A stretch of 64,000 bases of DNA from Rossellomorea vietnamensis (lineage in GTDB: Bacteria; Bacillota; Bacilli; Bacillales; Bacillaceae_B): NCBI RefSeq assembly GCF_025398035.1, contig NZ_CP104558.1, positions 3,668,001 through 3,732,000 of the forward strand, read 5' to 3'. How positions within the stretch are numbered: the first letter of the stretch is position 1; the number at the start of each line of letters is the position of its first letter. The position numbers and the translations under genes are program-made. Of the stretch, positions 1 through 8,350 are shown in pieces. The notes under the pieces were generated by a model. The model had not been told where the DNA came from and did no database searches. It saw only the letters and a program-made list of their open reading frames with translations.

Positions 1-42
1 CAAATCCATGCAGGTTTTCAGGCAGCAGATATTATCACCTGA
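1..42 (+). CDS. possible 3' end of an upstream gene (partial)
   Basis: Frame 1 is open from the left edge to a TGA at 40-42, and a terminator hairpin follows about 16 bases later. That is what the end of a gene reading into the window would look like. Only 13 residues are visible (ending GFQAADIIT), too few to name a product. Frame 2 also stays open, to a TAG near 52, so the frame itself is not certain. Confidence 0.25.
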   Translation, partial: QIHAGFQAADIIT

Positions 43-57
43 AAAAGAATAGAAAAG

Positions 58-90
58 GGGCACGCAGTCAACCTGCGTGCTTTATTTATT
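58..90 (+). terminator. intrinsic terminator of the gene left of the window
   Basis: An 8-bp perfect stem GCACGCAG/CTGCGTGC with a 5-base loop is followed by TTTATTTATT. It separates the upstream transcript from fda. Confidence 0.7.
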
Positions 91-193
91 GATGGCCCTG
101 GTCTCAGGTAAGAACTAAGGTGCAATCCGTTTAACAACAGAGTAAATAGGGGAAAAAAGAAAGGGAGAAACGAAACCAAAAGGAGTGGAAGAT

Positions 194-1084
194 ATGAACA
201 AAAGTCAATTCGACAAAATGAAGAACGGAGAAGGATTCATCGCGGCGCTTGATCAAAGCGGCGGCAGTACACCGAAGGCATTGGCAGGGTACGGAGTCCT
301 TGAAGATTCTTATTCCAATGAAGACGAAATGTTCGATAAGGTACATGAAATGCGGACGAGGATCATCACTTCCCCATCCTTCAGCCACGAGAGGATCCTC
401 GGGGTCATTCTTTTTGAACAAACGATGGACCGGGAAATTGAAGGTAAATATACAGCGGATTACCTTGCAGACAAAGGCATCGTCCCTTTTCTGAAAGTGG
501 ATAAAGGACTGGCGGACGAGGAAAATGGTGTGCAGCTCATGAAACCGATCCCCGACTTGGATGAGACTCTGCGCCGTGCCACTGAACGGAAGATTTTCGG
601 CACGAAAATGCGCTCGGTCATCCATGAACCGAACACGGGCGGCATCAAAGAAGTCGTCGATCAGCAGTTCGACTTTGGAAAACGCATCATTGCTGCCGGT
701 TTGGTTCCGATCATCGAACCTGAAGTCAATATCCATAGTGGACAAAAGGAAAAGTCAGAAGAGATTTTGTGTGATGAAATCTTGAAACACTTGAATGATT
801 TATCAAAAGAGGAAAACGTCATGCTGAAGCTCTCGATCCCGACGAAAGCGAATGCGTATAAAAAATTGGTTGACCATCCGCGTGTCGTGCGTGTCGTCGC
901 ACTTTCAGGAGGCTACTCCCGAGATGAAGCAAACGAGAAGCTCAAAGAAAATGACGGAGTGATTGCAAGCTTCTCCCGGGCATTGGCTGCCGACCTGAGT
1001 GCCGATCAAACCGATGAAAAGTTTGATGCTGCGTTGAAGAAGGCTGTTGATTCGATTTATGAAGCCTCGGTGCATAAGAACTGA
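194..1084 (+). CDS. fda: class I fructose-bisphosphate aldolase
   Basis: This 296-residue protein matches the single-domain class I fructose-1,6-bisphosphate aldolases of Firmicutes (FbaB/Fda type). These interconvert fructose-1,6-bisphosphate with dihydroxyacetone phosphate and glyceraldehyde-3-phosphate through a Schiff-base lysine, without a metal, in the cytosol. Family features visible are the N-terminal [17 protein letters not shown], a central IEPEVNI segment and a KLSIPTKAN segment carrying the likely Schiff-base lysine. The ATG at 194 is preferred because AGGAGTGG lies just upstream. The in-frame GTG at 185 falls inside that ribosome binding site. The gene stands alone between two terminators. 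Confidence 0.93.
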   Translation: MNKSQFDKMKNGEGFIAALDQSGGSTPKALAGYGVLEDSYSNEDEMFDKVHEMRTRIITSPSFSHERILGVILFEQTMDREIEGKYTADYLADKGIVPFLKVDKGLADEENGVQLMKPIPDLDETLRRATERKIFGTKMRSVIHEPNTGGIKEVVDQQFDFGKRIIAAGLVPIIEPEVNIHSGQKEKSEEILCDEILKHLNDLSKEENVMLKLSIPTKANAYKKLVDHPRVVRVVALSGGYSRDEANEKLKENDGVIASFSRALAADLSADQTDEKFDAALKKAVDSIYEASVHKN

Positions 1085-1100
1085 TAGGATGTAAAGAAAC

Positions 1101-1145
1101 AAGAAGATGCCTGCTCACTTATAAGCGAGCAGGCATCTTCTTTTA
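1101..1145. terminator. bidirectional terminator between fda and the convergent gene
   Basis: A stem of about 16 bp (AAGAAGATGCCTGCTC with its complement) has an 8-base loop, a T-run on the plus strand and a mirrored T-rich tail on the minus strand. It serves both convergent genes. Confidence 0.85.
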
Positions 1146-1928
1146 CATTTCATGATATAAATCGGGATGAAGCAACCGGGCAAGTTTCACGGCCCCTTTT
1201 AACAGAAGGGGGGATGGCCTGCAATAGAGTGCTTCTTCCAGGACGAAAATCCGGTCTTCCTGTACGGCGTCGAGTGTATTCCAATCAGGGCGGTTCTTTA
1301 CGATCTCAGGCTTGACCCTTCTTTGCCTGACGCCGACCCATGCCAGGCAGATATAATCCGGATTGCGTTTCAATACGTCCTCCCAATCGGTTTGGACACT
1401 TGCCAGGTCCACATCGTCAAAAAGGTTTCGGGCACCGACCATTGTGCTTAACTCGGTCAGCCAATTGACCCTTCCAGGGGTGAAGACGGGTTTCGGCCAC
1501 CATTCCCAATAAAGGGACGGAGGATGTGACACCTTTTCCCCGATCGTCTTTAAGCGTTCGACAGTACCCATGAATTCCTGGCGGCGTTTGATGGCATGTT
1601 CCTCGATCCCACAGGCTTTTCCCACCGTCAGGAGATCATCTGCAATATCAGTGAAGCTCTGGGGGTTCAAGGTGATATGTGGGATATTCCTCTTTTCGAG
1701 TTCTTCTATATTTTTCTCCATACCCGGGACGCTTAAGGATGAAAACACCAGATCCGGCTTCAATGACTCGAGCTTATCCATATTAATCGATAGATCCGGT
1801 CCGAGCTGCGGAAGGGACTTTACCTCTGACGGATAGTCGGAGTAATCATCCACGCCTGCAAGAAGAGGTGTCAATCCCAGGTAATCGATGATTTCTGTAT
1901 TACTGGGGCAAATGGATACGATTTTCAT
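1143..1928 (-). CDS. cobalamin/Fe-siderophore-binding (BtuF-like) protein without a signal peptide
   Basis: The protein (261 residues) has the two-lobed helical-backbone periplasmic-binding fold typical of BtuF-type cobalamin-binding proteins. It opens with IVSICPSNTEIIDYLGL, then GVDDYSDYP, KPDLVF, and a WEWWPKPVFTPG motif near residue 155. It starts directly at the first beta strand: I see no signal peptide, lipobox or membrane anchor, so it is probably cytosolic, unlike ABC-transporter binding proteins. No BtuCD permease or ATPase is nearby. The start at ATG 1928 follows AGGAGTG, and the GTG six bases upstream overlaps that site. It is likely co-transcribed with yuiD. The ligand is inferred from the family only. 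Confidence 0.75.
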   Translation of the reverse strand: MKIVSICPSNTEIIDYLGLTPLLAGVDDYSDYPSEVKSLPQLGPDLSINMDKLESLKPDLVFSSLSVPGMEKNIEELEKRNIPHITLNPQSFTDIADDLLTVGKACGIEEHAIKRRQEFMGTVERLKTIGEKVSHPPSLYWEWWPKPVFTPGRVNWLTELSTMVGARNLFDDVDLASVQTDWEDVLKRNPDYICLAWVGVRQRRVKPEIVKNRPDWNTLDAVQEDRIFVLEEALYCRPSPLLLKGAVKLARLLHPDLYHEM

Positions 1929-1938
1929 GATCACACTC

Positions 1939-2418
1939 CTAGACGATGAATAGATAATGAAGCAGAAGGGTCAGGATGATTCCTGAAAGTCCACCGAAGA
2001 ATACCTCAATCGGTTTATGACCGAGTAATTCTTTCAGCTCCTTGCGCTTCTCCTGTTCAGGTTTGTTCTGCCAGCCTTTAGCCTCTGACATGAACCTCTG
2101 GAAATCGACCATCAATTGATTGAGAACGATCGCCTGTTCTCCTGCCTGCCTTCTGACACCCGTTGCATCAAACATCGTAATGATGGCAAACATGGCAGAT
2201 ACAGCGAAGATAGGGGAAGAGAGTCCCACCTCAAGGGCAACCCCGGTAGATAATGCCGTCACGGCCGCTGAATGGGAACTCGGCATCCCCCCTGTTGAGG
2301 TGATCAATGACCAATTCCATTCCCTCGTCGCGATAAACTGGATGGGAACCTTTACAAACTGAGCAAAAAAGACCGAAAATAAAGACGCCCATAATGGAAA
2401 ATTAAACAGTACTTCCAT
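1939..2418 (-). CDS. yuiD: divergent PAP2-family membrane protein YuiD
   Basis: This 159-residue protein belongs to the DUF212/divergent PAP2 family (acid phosphatase/haloperoxidase-related). Family signatures are AQFVKVPIQF near residue 20, the STGGMPSSHSAAV block near 43 and the FDATGVRRQAGEQA block near 85. Hydrophobic segments lie at about 8-25, 60-82 and 140-158. The biochemical role is unknown. I start at ATG 2418, which fits the usual N-terminus (MEVLFNFPL) and a GGGTGG element upstream. A GTG 15 bases earlier is less suitable. It is divergent from pepA, the arrangement also seen in B. subtilis. Confidence 0.88.
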   Translation of the reverse strand: MEVLFNFPLWASLFSVFFAQFVKVPIQFIATREWNWSLITSTGGMPSSHSAAVTALSTGVALEVGLSSPIFAVSAMFAIITMFDATGVRRQAGEQAIVLNQLMVDFQRFMSEAKGWQNKPEQEKRKELKELLGHKPIEVFFGGLSGIILTLLLHYLFIV

Positions 2419-2575
2419 GCTGTGAAATGCCACCCTTTCAATTGTTTGAATAAAAATAATGTTCTCATTATATCATACCCCATCCACCCCTCGTATAACT
2501 TTGAAAAGCAGATTGTTGGAAAGTCGAAATAATTGGACATCTTCGCTATAATAGAGAGCGGAGGTGTCGGTGAAC

Positions 2576-4081
2576 ATGAAATTTTCAATCAATCAAAATG
2601 AAGTAACCAATGCAAATGGAGAATGCCTGATCGTGGGTATTTACAATCAGCCAACATTCGAAGGAGAGCTGAAAGAGCTAGATCATAAGTTTGAAGGCTA
2701 TCTTACACAGCTTGTGAAGGATGGGGACATTTCTTCCAAGCACAAGAAGGTATCCAAGATACATACGTTTGGCAAACTTAACGCGAAAAGAATCGTATTC
2801 GTAGGACTTGGAAAACACAAAGAGCTGACATTCGATCTTTTAAAAGAATCATTGGGCTCTGCGTCCAAAACCTTGAAAAATATGAAAGTGTCCTCGTTTT
2901 CAGTCGCACTTGAAACATTTGTTTCTGAAGAGATGGTGGCAACGGATGTGGCCCATGCCTTCATGGAAGCCTTTACGATGTCTACATATGAATTCGACGG
3001 CTATAAGAAAAAATCAAATGAACCGGAAGTACATGTAGAAGCAATCGAATTTTATACTAAAGGAGATTCGAAGGAAGTCGAGACGGCTTTACACATTGGT
3101 TCTGCCTTCGGGAATGGAGTAAACTCAGCCCGTACGCTGGTGAATACCCCTGGCAATCTATTAACTTCGACAAAATTGGCAGAGTACGCTCTGGAATTGG
3201 CTGAAAGATACAGCTTTGAGGTGGAAATCCTCGACAAGGAAGAAATGGAGCACCTTGGAATGGGCGCACTTCTTGCCGTGAACCAGGGATCCGTGGAACC
3301 TCCGAAGATGATCGTCCTTAAATACAACGGGAAAGAGGACTGGAAGGATGTCATCGGTTTAGTCGGTAAAGGGATCACGTTTGATACAGGCGGCTACTCC
3401 TTGAAGCCCAAAGATGGAATCGTCGGTATGAAAACAGATATGGGCGGCGCAGCTGCTGTTCTGGGTGCCATGGAAATCATCGGTGAAATCAAACCGGAAC
3501 AAAATGTCGTTGCCGTCATCCCGTCCACGGACAATATGGTGAGCGGCTCTGCATTCAAGCCTGACGATGTGATTACCTCCATGAGCGGTAAGACCATCGA
3601 GGTGTTGAACACGGACGCAGAGGGACGTCTCGCGCTTGCTGACGGTATGACCTATGCCAAGCATCAAGGAGCCAACTATTTAGTGGACGTTGCAACCTTG
3701 ACCGGCGGGGTCATCGTGGCTCTCGGTGAGGATAAAACCGGTGCCCTCACAAATCATGAAGCATTCTTCGAGCAGGTGCTGGAGGCTTCAGGGGAATCAG
3801 GTGAATTTATCTGGCGCCTTCCTTATACGGAAAATGATAAAAAGCGTGTCCGCGGAAGTGATATTGCCGATTTGAACAACTCACCTGGACGAGCAGGCCA
3901 TGCCATCATGGGTGGAGCGTTCGTCGGTGAATTCGCCGAAGGCCTGCCTTGGGTACACCTCGACATCGCGGGGACGGCTACCACGAAAGGAAGCCATGAT
4001 CTCGGTCCTTCAGGTGCAACGGGCGTCATGGCAAGAACACTTGCCTTACTCGTAGAACGTTTTGTCCCATTAGAGAAATAA
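2576..4081 (+). CDS. pepA: leucyl aminopeptidase, M17 family
   Basis: A 501-residue cytosolic dizinc aminopeptidase that releases N-terminal residues from peptides. It has the N-terminal macro-like domain (about 1-170) and the M17 catalytic domain. Metal and active-site motifs are visible: [16 protein letters not shown] at about 262-277, [11 protein letters not shown], and [12 protein letters not shown] at about 344, which carries the conserved Asp, Glu and Arg. Length is normal for the family. The ATG at 2576 sits about 9 bases after GGAGGTG, and the upstream in-frame GTGs overlap that site. It corresponds to B. subtilis YuiE by sequence and by its position next to yuiD. Confidence 0.93.
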   Translation: MKFSINQNEVTNANGECLIVGIYNQPTFEGELKELDHKFEGYLTQLVKDGDISSKHKKVSKIHTFGKLNAKRIVFVGLGKHKELTFDLLKESLGSASKTLKNMKVSSFSVALETFVSEEMVATDVAHAFMEAFTMSTYEFDGYKKKSNEPEVHVEAIEFYTKGDSKEVETALHIGSAFGNGVNSARTLVNTPGNLLTSTKLAEYALELAERYSFEVEILDKEEMEHLGMGALLAVNQGSVEPPKMIVLKYNGKEDWKDVIGLVGKGITFDTGGYSLKPKDGIVGMKTDMGGAAAVLGAMEIIGEIKPEQNVVAVIPSTDNMVSGSAFKPDDVITSMSGKTIEVLNTDAEGRLALADGMTYAKHQGANYLVDVATLTGGVIVALGEDKTGALTNHEAFFEQVLEASGESGEFIWRLPYTENDKKRVRGSDIADLNNSPGRAGHAIMGGAFVGEFAEGLPWVHLDIAGTATTKGSHDLGPSGATGVMARTLALLVERFVPLEK

Positions 4082-4099
4082 CGACATTTGTACGACGGA

Positions 4100-4153
4100 A
4101 GAGTCTTGTTTCAGTGCCTGAGATTGTAGGCGCTGGAGGGAGGCTCTTTTTTT
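4100..4153 (+). terminator. terminator after pepA
   Basis: A stem of about 20 bp with several G-U pairs closes around GAGATTGT and ends in a run of seven T. It is the intrinsic terminator of pepA. Confidence 0.75.
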
Positions 4154-4183
4154 ATGAGATATCTACCTATGTGATTAGAACCG

Positions 4184-4213
4184 AATCCAGCCATAATATG
4201 AAAAAAACCAGCC
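4184..4213 (-). repeat. two-copy 21-bp-period GGCTGG repeat after the pepA terminator
   Basis: On the minus strand GGCTGGATT (4192-4184) and GGCTGGTTT (4213-4205) lie exactly 21 bases apart and are preceded by GTTAATT. The same GTTAATTGGCTGG block starts the larger array at 38873. The rest of the 4154-4326 gap is a C-rich, G-poor stretch with no gene visible. Confidence 0.6.
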
Positions 4214-4326
4214 AATTAACATATAATGGAACCCCTCACCACCCTTGCCGGACCCTCACCCACAAACAACCACCCCTCACAAACCTATGAAAAAATTCCC
4301 ACCCCATCTTTCACCCTGCTAAAGTG

Positions 4327-4355
4327 TTGACAAACTCTCTTTATCTTGTTAAAGT
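4327..4355 (+). promoter_or_regulatory. candidate sigma-A promoter for yuiF
   Basis: A perfect -35 TTGACA is followed by 17 bases and TAAAGT. The start codon is 90 bases downstream, leaving a moderately long leader. The -10 is imperfect, so confidence is moderate. Confidence 0.5.
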
Positions 4356-4444
4356 TGAAAACGTGATTTTATCACTCTACCAATTTAGCGAACTAAAGCA
4401 ACAAATCGATAACGATACATCGAGATTTTTAGGAGGAAGAAGTT

Positions 4445-5761
4445 ATGAACGCAGTTGTAATAGCAGTCCTTGTCATGCTCATATTGAGCCTTGCGCGGGT
4501 GAACGTAGTATTCGCTCTGATTACTGGGGCGCTGGTCGGGGGACTGACGGGCGGACTGGGATTGGACGAGACGATTTCCGTCTTTACAGAGGGAATTAGC
4601 GGTGGGGCGAGCATCGCGTTAAGTTACGCCCTGCTGGGTGGATTTGCAGTGGCGATTTCCTATACGGGAATTCCGAATCTGCTTGTGGACTGGGTATTGA
4701 AGGTCGTTGGGAAAAAAGGAGATTCAAGAAAGACAGCCCTTTCGAAAGCACTTATTGTTATTTCTATTTTAATCATGGCTTGTTTTTCTCAAAATGTGAT
4801 TCCGATTCACATCGCTTTTATCCCGATTCTCATCCCGCCTTTATTGAAGGTGATGACGGAATTGCGGATCGATAGACGTTTGATCGCATCGGTGATTACG
4901 TTTGGATTGACGGCTCCGTATATTCTTTTACCGGTTGGATTCGGACTACAGTTCCATGAAATCATCGCTCAGAACATGGCATCGAGTGGAATGGAAATCA
5001 ACATGGGCGATATTCCGAAAGCCATGCTTCTCCCTGTAGGAGGAATGGTGATCGGATTACTGATTGCTGTGTTTGTGAGTTATCGCAAACCGAGGGACTA
5101 CAGTGAAGCGGAAGAAGTCATTGCCGATGAAAAGGTCGTTTACAATAAAAGAGCGATGGTTTTCGCTCTCATTTCCATCGTAGTGGCCTTATACGTTCAG
5201 CTTCAGTTGGAATCGATGATCTTTGGGGCACTGGCAGGCATTGCCGTCCTGTATATTTCAGGCTCGGTTAAATGGAAAGAAGCAGACGGATTGCTGAATG
5301 AAGGAATGAAAATGATGGCCTTTATTGGCTTTGTCATGATCACGGCATCCGGATTTGCAGAAGTGGTATCGGAAACGGGAGATGTAGAAACATTGGTAAA
5401 GGCGACGGCTGATGTCATTGGCGGCAACCAGGCTTTGGCTGCCCTCATCATGCTCGTCGTCGGCCTGCTGGTCACAATGGGGATCGGTTCTTCATTTGCC
5501 ACCATTCCGATCATTGCGGCCATCTTCGTCCCGCTTGCCATGGAGCTTGGATTCAGCCCTCTCGCAACGATTGCGATTGTCGGTACAGCAGGTGCCCTTG
5601 GTGACGCAGGGTCGCCGGCATCAGACAGTACGCTTGGACCGACCGCGGGACTGAATGCCGATGGACAGCATAACCACATTTGGGATACATGTGTCCCAAC
5701 CTTTTTACACTATAATATTCCATTGATCCTGTTCGGCTGGATCGCAGCGATCATTTTATAA
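4445..5761 (+). CDS. yuiF: Na+/H+ antiporter family protein YuiF
   Basis: A 438-residue polytopic inner-membrane protein of the NhaC-like ion transporter superfamily, close to B. subtilis YuiF. It is hydrophobic throughout with about 11 predicted membrane segments. Family features include ARVNVVFALITGALVGG near the N-terminus and the conserved AGALGDAGSPASDSTLGPT block near residue 380. A central cytosolic loop (about 210-235) is charged. The ATG follows GGAGGAAGAAGTT. It likely exchanges a cation or a small organic acid for protons or sodium; the substrate cannot be read from sequence. The gene is monocistronic. Confidence 0.85.
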   Translation: MNAVVIAVLVMLILSLARVNVVFALITGALVGGLTGGLGLDETISVFTEGISGGASIALSYALLGGFAVAISYTGIPNLLVDWVLKVVGKKGDSRKTALSKALIVISILIMACFSQNVIPIHIAFIPILIPPLLKVMTELRIDRRLIASVITFGLTAPYILLPVGFGLQFHEIIAQNMASSGMEINMGDIPKAMLLPVGGMVIGLLIAVFVSYRKPRDYSEAEEVIADEKVVYNKRAMVFALISIVVALYVQLQLESMIFGALAGIAVLYISGSVKWKEADGLLNEGMKMMAFIGFVMITASGFAEVVSETGDVETLVKATADVIGGNQALAALIMLVVGLLVTMGIGSSFATIPIIAAIFVPLAMELGFSPLATIAIVGTAGALGDAGSPASDSTLGPTAGLNADGQHNHIWDTCVPTFLHYNIPLILFGWIAAIIL

Positions 5762-5763
5762 AG

Positions 5764-5796
5764 AAAAGAAGCGGGGGTTGCCTCGCTTCTTTTTTG
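5764..5796. terminator. bidirectional terminator yuiF/yuzC
   Basis: AAGAAGCG and CGCTTCTT pair around a 9-10 base loop. There is a T-run on the plus strand and a T-rich sequence on the minus strand. It separates two convergent genes. Confidence 0.8.
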
Positions 5797-5802
5797 TGCC
5801 CA

Positions 5803-6189
5803 TCACATCCAACGCACAATCACGATTAAATGGCAGCAATCCACCTGACCCAGCTTTTCGTCAAAGACGAGGCGCACACCATCCGGATTGAACGACACAA
5901 CCGGCTGTACCCTTGTACCGATGGTTTGAAGTAATTTATGTACTTCAGGTACGTTCGATTGTTGTGCAGCGTTCATGAATTTCGAGGAGAAGTCTTTGGA
6001 AGTGTTGATTTTCTGAAGCACCTTTTGGGCATCTCCCAGCAGGTTCAACGTTTTACCTGCCGAAGACATGAATGTTTTAGTTTCGACAGCAGGGTAGTTC
6101 CGATGATAGGAGGGAATAGGTTGTGCCCTCGGGTGGATCGGTGAGTAGGGGCGTTGAACAGGCGGATAAAAAGGGTGGTACCGATACAT
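5803..6189 (-). CDS. yuzC: YuzC-like protein, probably sporulation-associated
   Basis: A 128-residue soluble protein whose first 35 residues are rich in Pro, Tyr, His and Arg, followed by VETKTFMSSAGK and a helical middle. It ends in a strand-rich segment with a Cys pair (VDCCHLIV). It resembles B. subtilis YuzC, and its position near yui genes agrees. The ATG at 6189 follows AAAGGGGTT. A sigma-G-like promoter lies just upstream, consistent with forespore expression, but the molecular function is unknown. The name rests on my recollection of the family, not on an alignment. Confidence 0.65.
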   Translation of the reverse strand: MYRYHPFYPPVQRPYSPIHPRAQPIPSYHRNYPAVETKTFMSSAGKTLNLLGDAQKVLQKINTSKDFSSKFMNAAQQSNVPEVHKLLQTIGTRVQPVVSFNPDGVRLVFDEKLGQVDCCHLIVIVRWM

Positions 6190-6226
6190 AACAGAAAACC
6201 CCTTTCGTTAAAAATGCTCTAAGGAT

Positions 6227-6255
6227 ATGTATGAAACTGTTCAGCGGATTATTCA
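6227..6255 (-). promoter_or_regulatory. candidate sigma-G promoter of the yuzC-like gene
   Basis: On the minus strand TGAATA, 16 bases, then CATACAT resembles the sigma-G consensus (TGMATA and CATWMTA). The predicted start would leave a leader of about 30 bases. The spacer is one base short of the usual length. Confidence 0.4.
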
Positions 6256-6353
6256 TGTATGGTAGGAAGGACGGATAGGGCAGGGAAAATAGAGGATTTT
6301 CACACACTTTCTCGAAAAGATAGTAGAGAAGATTAAGATATGGGGGAATTCAC

Positions 6354-6737
6354 GTGAATACAGAGAACACATTGATCAATGCGTTAGGGATCGAATTTGT
6401 AGAATTGGGAAAGGGGAAGGTCATTGCGACGATGCCGGTAAATGAACAGACGAGACAGCCGTTCGGCTTCCTTCATGGCGGGGCTTCGGTGGCACTTGCT
6501 GAAACGGTTGCGAGTGTAGGGGCGGTACAATTGATCGACCTGGATAAAGAAATATGCTTCGGCCTTGAAATCAATGCGAATCATATTAAAGCGAAGCGTG
6601 AAGGGATCGTCACTGCGACGGGAACGGTCATGCATCAGGGCAGGACCACCATGGTATGGGACATCAAGCTTACAGATGAGGACGATCAATTGATCTGTGT
6701 ATCGCGCTGCACGATGGCCGTGGTACCGAAACGCTGA
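6354..6737 (+). CDS. menI: hotdog-fold acyl-CoA thioesterase (YuxO/MenI type)
   Basis: A 127-residue PaaI-type hotdog thioesterase. The family core HGGASVALAETVAS near residue 41 carries the HGG motif and catalytic acid, and a central strand block contains EINANHIKAKREG. It matches B. subtilis YuxO, assigned as 1,4-dihydroxy-2-naphthoyl-CoA hydrolase in menaquinone synthesis. It also keeps the neighbourhood of the mrp operon, as in B. subtilis, although no comQXPA genes lie upstream here. The start is a GTG at 6354 following GGGGG. The substrate assignment is by family and context. Confidence 0.75.
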   Translation: MNTENTLINALGIEFVELGKGKVIATMPVNEQTRQPFGFLHGGASVALAETVASVGAVQLIDLDKEICFGLEINANHIKAKREGIVTATGTVMHQGRTTMVWDIKLTDEDDQLICVSRCTMAVVPKR

Positions 6738-6754
6738 TAAGTACACACCCTTAT

Positions 6755-6779
6755 GTTTATTCAGTGAAAAAATGGGAAA
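6755..6779 (+). promoter_or_regulatory. candidate sigma-B promoter of the ydaT-like gene
   Basis: GTTTAT, a 13-base spacer and GGGAAA match the sigma-B pattern GTTTAA/GGGTAT at most positions. They sit about 36 bases before the start codon. Confidence 0.45.
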
Positions 6780-6814
6780 TCAATTACTAACCAATACATT
6801 AGGAGGCCATACAA

Positions 6815-7183
6815 ATGAGTTGGACAAAAAATGATTATCCTGCTTCACTGAAGAATCTGCCAAGAGACGTACGGAACAAAGCCATAGAGATAGCCAATGC
6901 CTTGTTGGATGAAGGGTATGAAGAAGGAAGGGCGATTGCCATCGCCACTGACCGTGCCCATCAGTCTGAAGAAGGGAGTACACCGGATAAGACAGAATAT
7001 CATGTCACTCCCCATGACGACGGCTGGCAGTTGAAGAAGGCCGACGGAAAGAGGGCCATCCTGGTTGAGAGTACAAAGGACAAACTCCTATCGAAAGCGA
7101 AAGATTATGTGACGGATCATTCCGGGACACTGGTTGTGCATAAACAGGATGGAAGCGTTGAAGATCACTTGTATCAGCGCTAG
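6815..7183 (+). CDS. YdaT-like DUF2188 protein, probable general stress protein
   Basis: 122 residues with two parts. The N-terminal region of about 50 residues has the WTKNDYPASLKNL and VRNKAIEIANALLDEGYEE pattern found in YdaT and ChaB-like proteins. The C-terminal DUF2188 domain runs from YHVTPHDDGWQLKKADGKRA to VVHKQDGSVEDH. The protein is soluble and highly charged. AGGAGG lies 8 bases before the ATG. B. subtilis YdaT belongs to the sigma-B general stress regulon, and the promoter found here agrees. The biochemical role is unknown. Confidence 0.75.
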   Translation: MSWTKNDYPASLKNLPRDVRNKAIEIANALLDEGYEEGRAIAIATDRAHQSEEGSTPDKTEYHVTPHDDGWQLKKADGKRAILVESTKDKLLSKAKDYVTDHSGTLVVHKQDGSVEDHLYQR

Positions 7184-7190
7184 GAAATAG

Positions 7191-7232
7191 AAAAAGGCTT
7201 GACCCTTCATAAAATGGGGTCAAGCCTTTTTT
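7191..7232. terminator. bidirectional terminator between the ydaT-like gene and the mrp operon
   Basis: A 15-bp stem AAAAAGGCTTGACCC with its complement is flanked by T-rich sequence on both strands. It ends the mrp operon on the minus strand and the stress gene on the plus strand. Confidence 0.85.
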
Positions 7233-7237
7233 GTTCC

Positions 7238-7600
7238 TCATTGACTGTTCTGACGCTCATATTGTTCTTTATCCTTTAAGTCATCCCGTACACTTTTGTC
7301 CCAAAGTTTGACGCCTGTATTATAGGCAGCACGTGAAATGAGGTGGCCGGAAACCGGCGCAGTGACAAAGATGAAGACGATGGCCAGGATCAGTCGTGAA
7401 TTGAAATGACCATGCTCCAGATAAAAGTAAAGAAAGGTTGCGAGCAGGATCGACATGACCCCGAGCGTCGCACTTTTAGAAGCAGCATGATTTCTCGTAT
7501 ATACATCAGGAAGTCTCAGTACGCCGAAAGCCGTGACGAGGCTGAGAAATCCTCCAATGACTAAAAAGAATCCGATGAAAAATCTAATGATCTCGCTCAC
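7238..7600 (-). CDS. mrpG: Mrp Na+/H+ antiporter subunit G
   Basis: A 120-residue subunit of the multicomponent Mrp (Sha) sodium/proton antiporter in the cytoplasmic membrane. Three hydrophobic segments are visible (about 8-26, 40-62, 66-88), with the family motif GVLRLPDVYTRNHAASKSATLG between them. I place the start at GTG 7600, preceded by GGGGAGATC. The longer open frame starting at 7660 would run deep into mrpF. It overlaps the end of mrpF by 17 bases, which suggests translational coupling. It is the last gene of the seven-gene operon. Confidence 0.9.
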   Translation of the reverse strand: MSEIIRFFIGFFLVIGGFLSLVTAFGVLRLPDVYTRNHAASKSATLGVMSILLATFLYFYLEHGHFNSRLILAIVFIFVTAPVSGHLISRAAYNTGVKLWDKSVRDDLKDKEQYERQNSQ

Positions 7601-7868
7601 GTTCGATGATCTCCCCTTTCTCCAGAAACTTTGAAAAGGCGACGGTTCCGATGAAAGCAAGGATTCCGAGAAGCAGAATCACTTCCAGAAAAGCGTACGT
7701 ATCGAGCATCATGGAAACGAGTGCAATGATGGCGATCAGGTTGATCCCGATCGCATCGAGTGCCACTACCCGGTCAGGGATCGTGGGACCTTTCACCACC
7801 CGGTAAACGAGGCCGAGCATGGATATGGAGACGCATAATAATGTGATTTGAAAGAACAGATGTAACAT
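7584..7868 (-). CDS. mrpF: Mrp Na+/H+ antiporter subunit F
   Basis: A 94-residue membrane subunit with three hydrophobic segments and the conserved KGPTIPDRVVALDAIGINLIA block near residues 27-47. It ends in a short charged tail (EIIERERDH). Its ATG overlaps the mrpE stop as TAATG, and the Shine-Dalgarno-like GGAGGTG is within the end of mrpE. It is needed for assembly of the seven-subunit antiporter in the characterised Bacillus complexes. Confidence 0.92.
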   Translation of the reverse strand: MLHLFFQITLLCVSISMLGLVYRVVKGPTIPDRVVALDAIGINLIAIIALVSMMLDTYAFLEVILLLGILAFIGTVAFSKFLEKGEIIERERDH

Positions 7869-8344
7869 TAGCGGCTCACCTCCATGATGGCTTTTTCAAA
7901 AGAATCCTTTATATCATTGATGGCTTCATCGACATCCGGCATATCGATGGCATGAACATAAAGAATCTTCTTGTCGTACGACACATCCATGACCAGCGTC
8001 CCGGGTGTCAATGTGATCAGATTCGCCAAGAGTGTGATCTCCCAATCGGTCTTTAATTCTGTCGGTAAAGCGAAGATGCCCGGCTGGAAATCCAACTTCG
8101 GTTTCAAAACCGTTTTTAAAACCGAGATATTTGCCATGATCAGCTCCTTCAGGAAGAGGAAGAATAAACTGATCACGGCAGCCACCCGTAATAAATAAAA
8201 GCGTGAGTTGAAAAATCTTCTGAATGCAAAGATAACAAGCAATCCTAGTAAAAAGCCAATAAAGAATGACTGAGAAGTAAAGGATACCGAAAGAAACATC
8301 CAGACAAAGGCCAGGAAAAAGTTTAATAATATTTGAAAAGCCAT
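7868..8344 (-). CDS. mrpE: Mrp Na+/H+ antiporter subunit E
   Basis: A 158-residue protein with hydrophobic segments in the first 65 residues, then a soluble domain that includes LITLTPGTLVMDVS and YVHAIDMPD, both typical of MrpE. The ATG at 8344 follows GGAGTAATGTAGA. Six bases separate it from mrpD. It belongs to the same transcription unit and the same membrane complex as its neighbours. Confidence 0.92.
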   Translation of the reverse strand: MAFQILLNFFLAFVWMFLSVSFTSQSFFIGFLLGLLVIFAFRRFFNSRFYLLRVAAVISLFFLFLKELIMANISVLKTVLKPKLDFQPGIFALPTELKTDWEITLLANLITLTPGTLVMDVSYDKKILYVHAIDMPDVDEAINDIKDSFEKAIMEVSR

Positions 8345-8350
8345 TCTACA

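Noticed and set aside
131..745. Minus-strand open frame of about 200 codons opposite fda
   Set aside because: It overlaps fda throughout, lacks a ribosome site and contains no recognisable motif.
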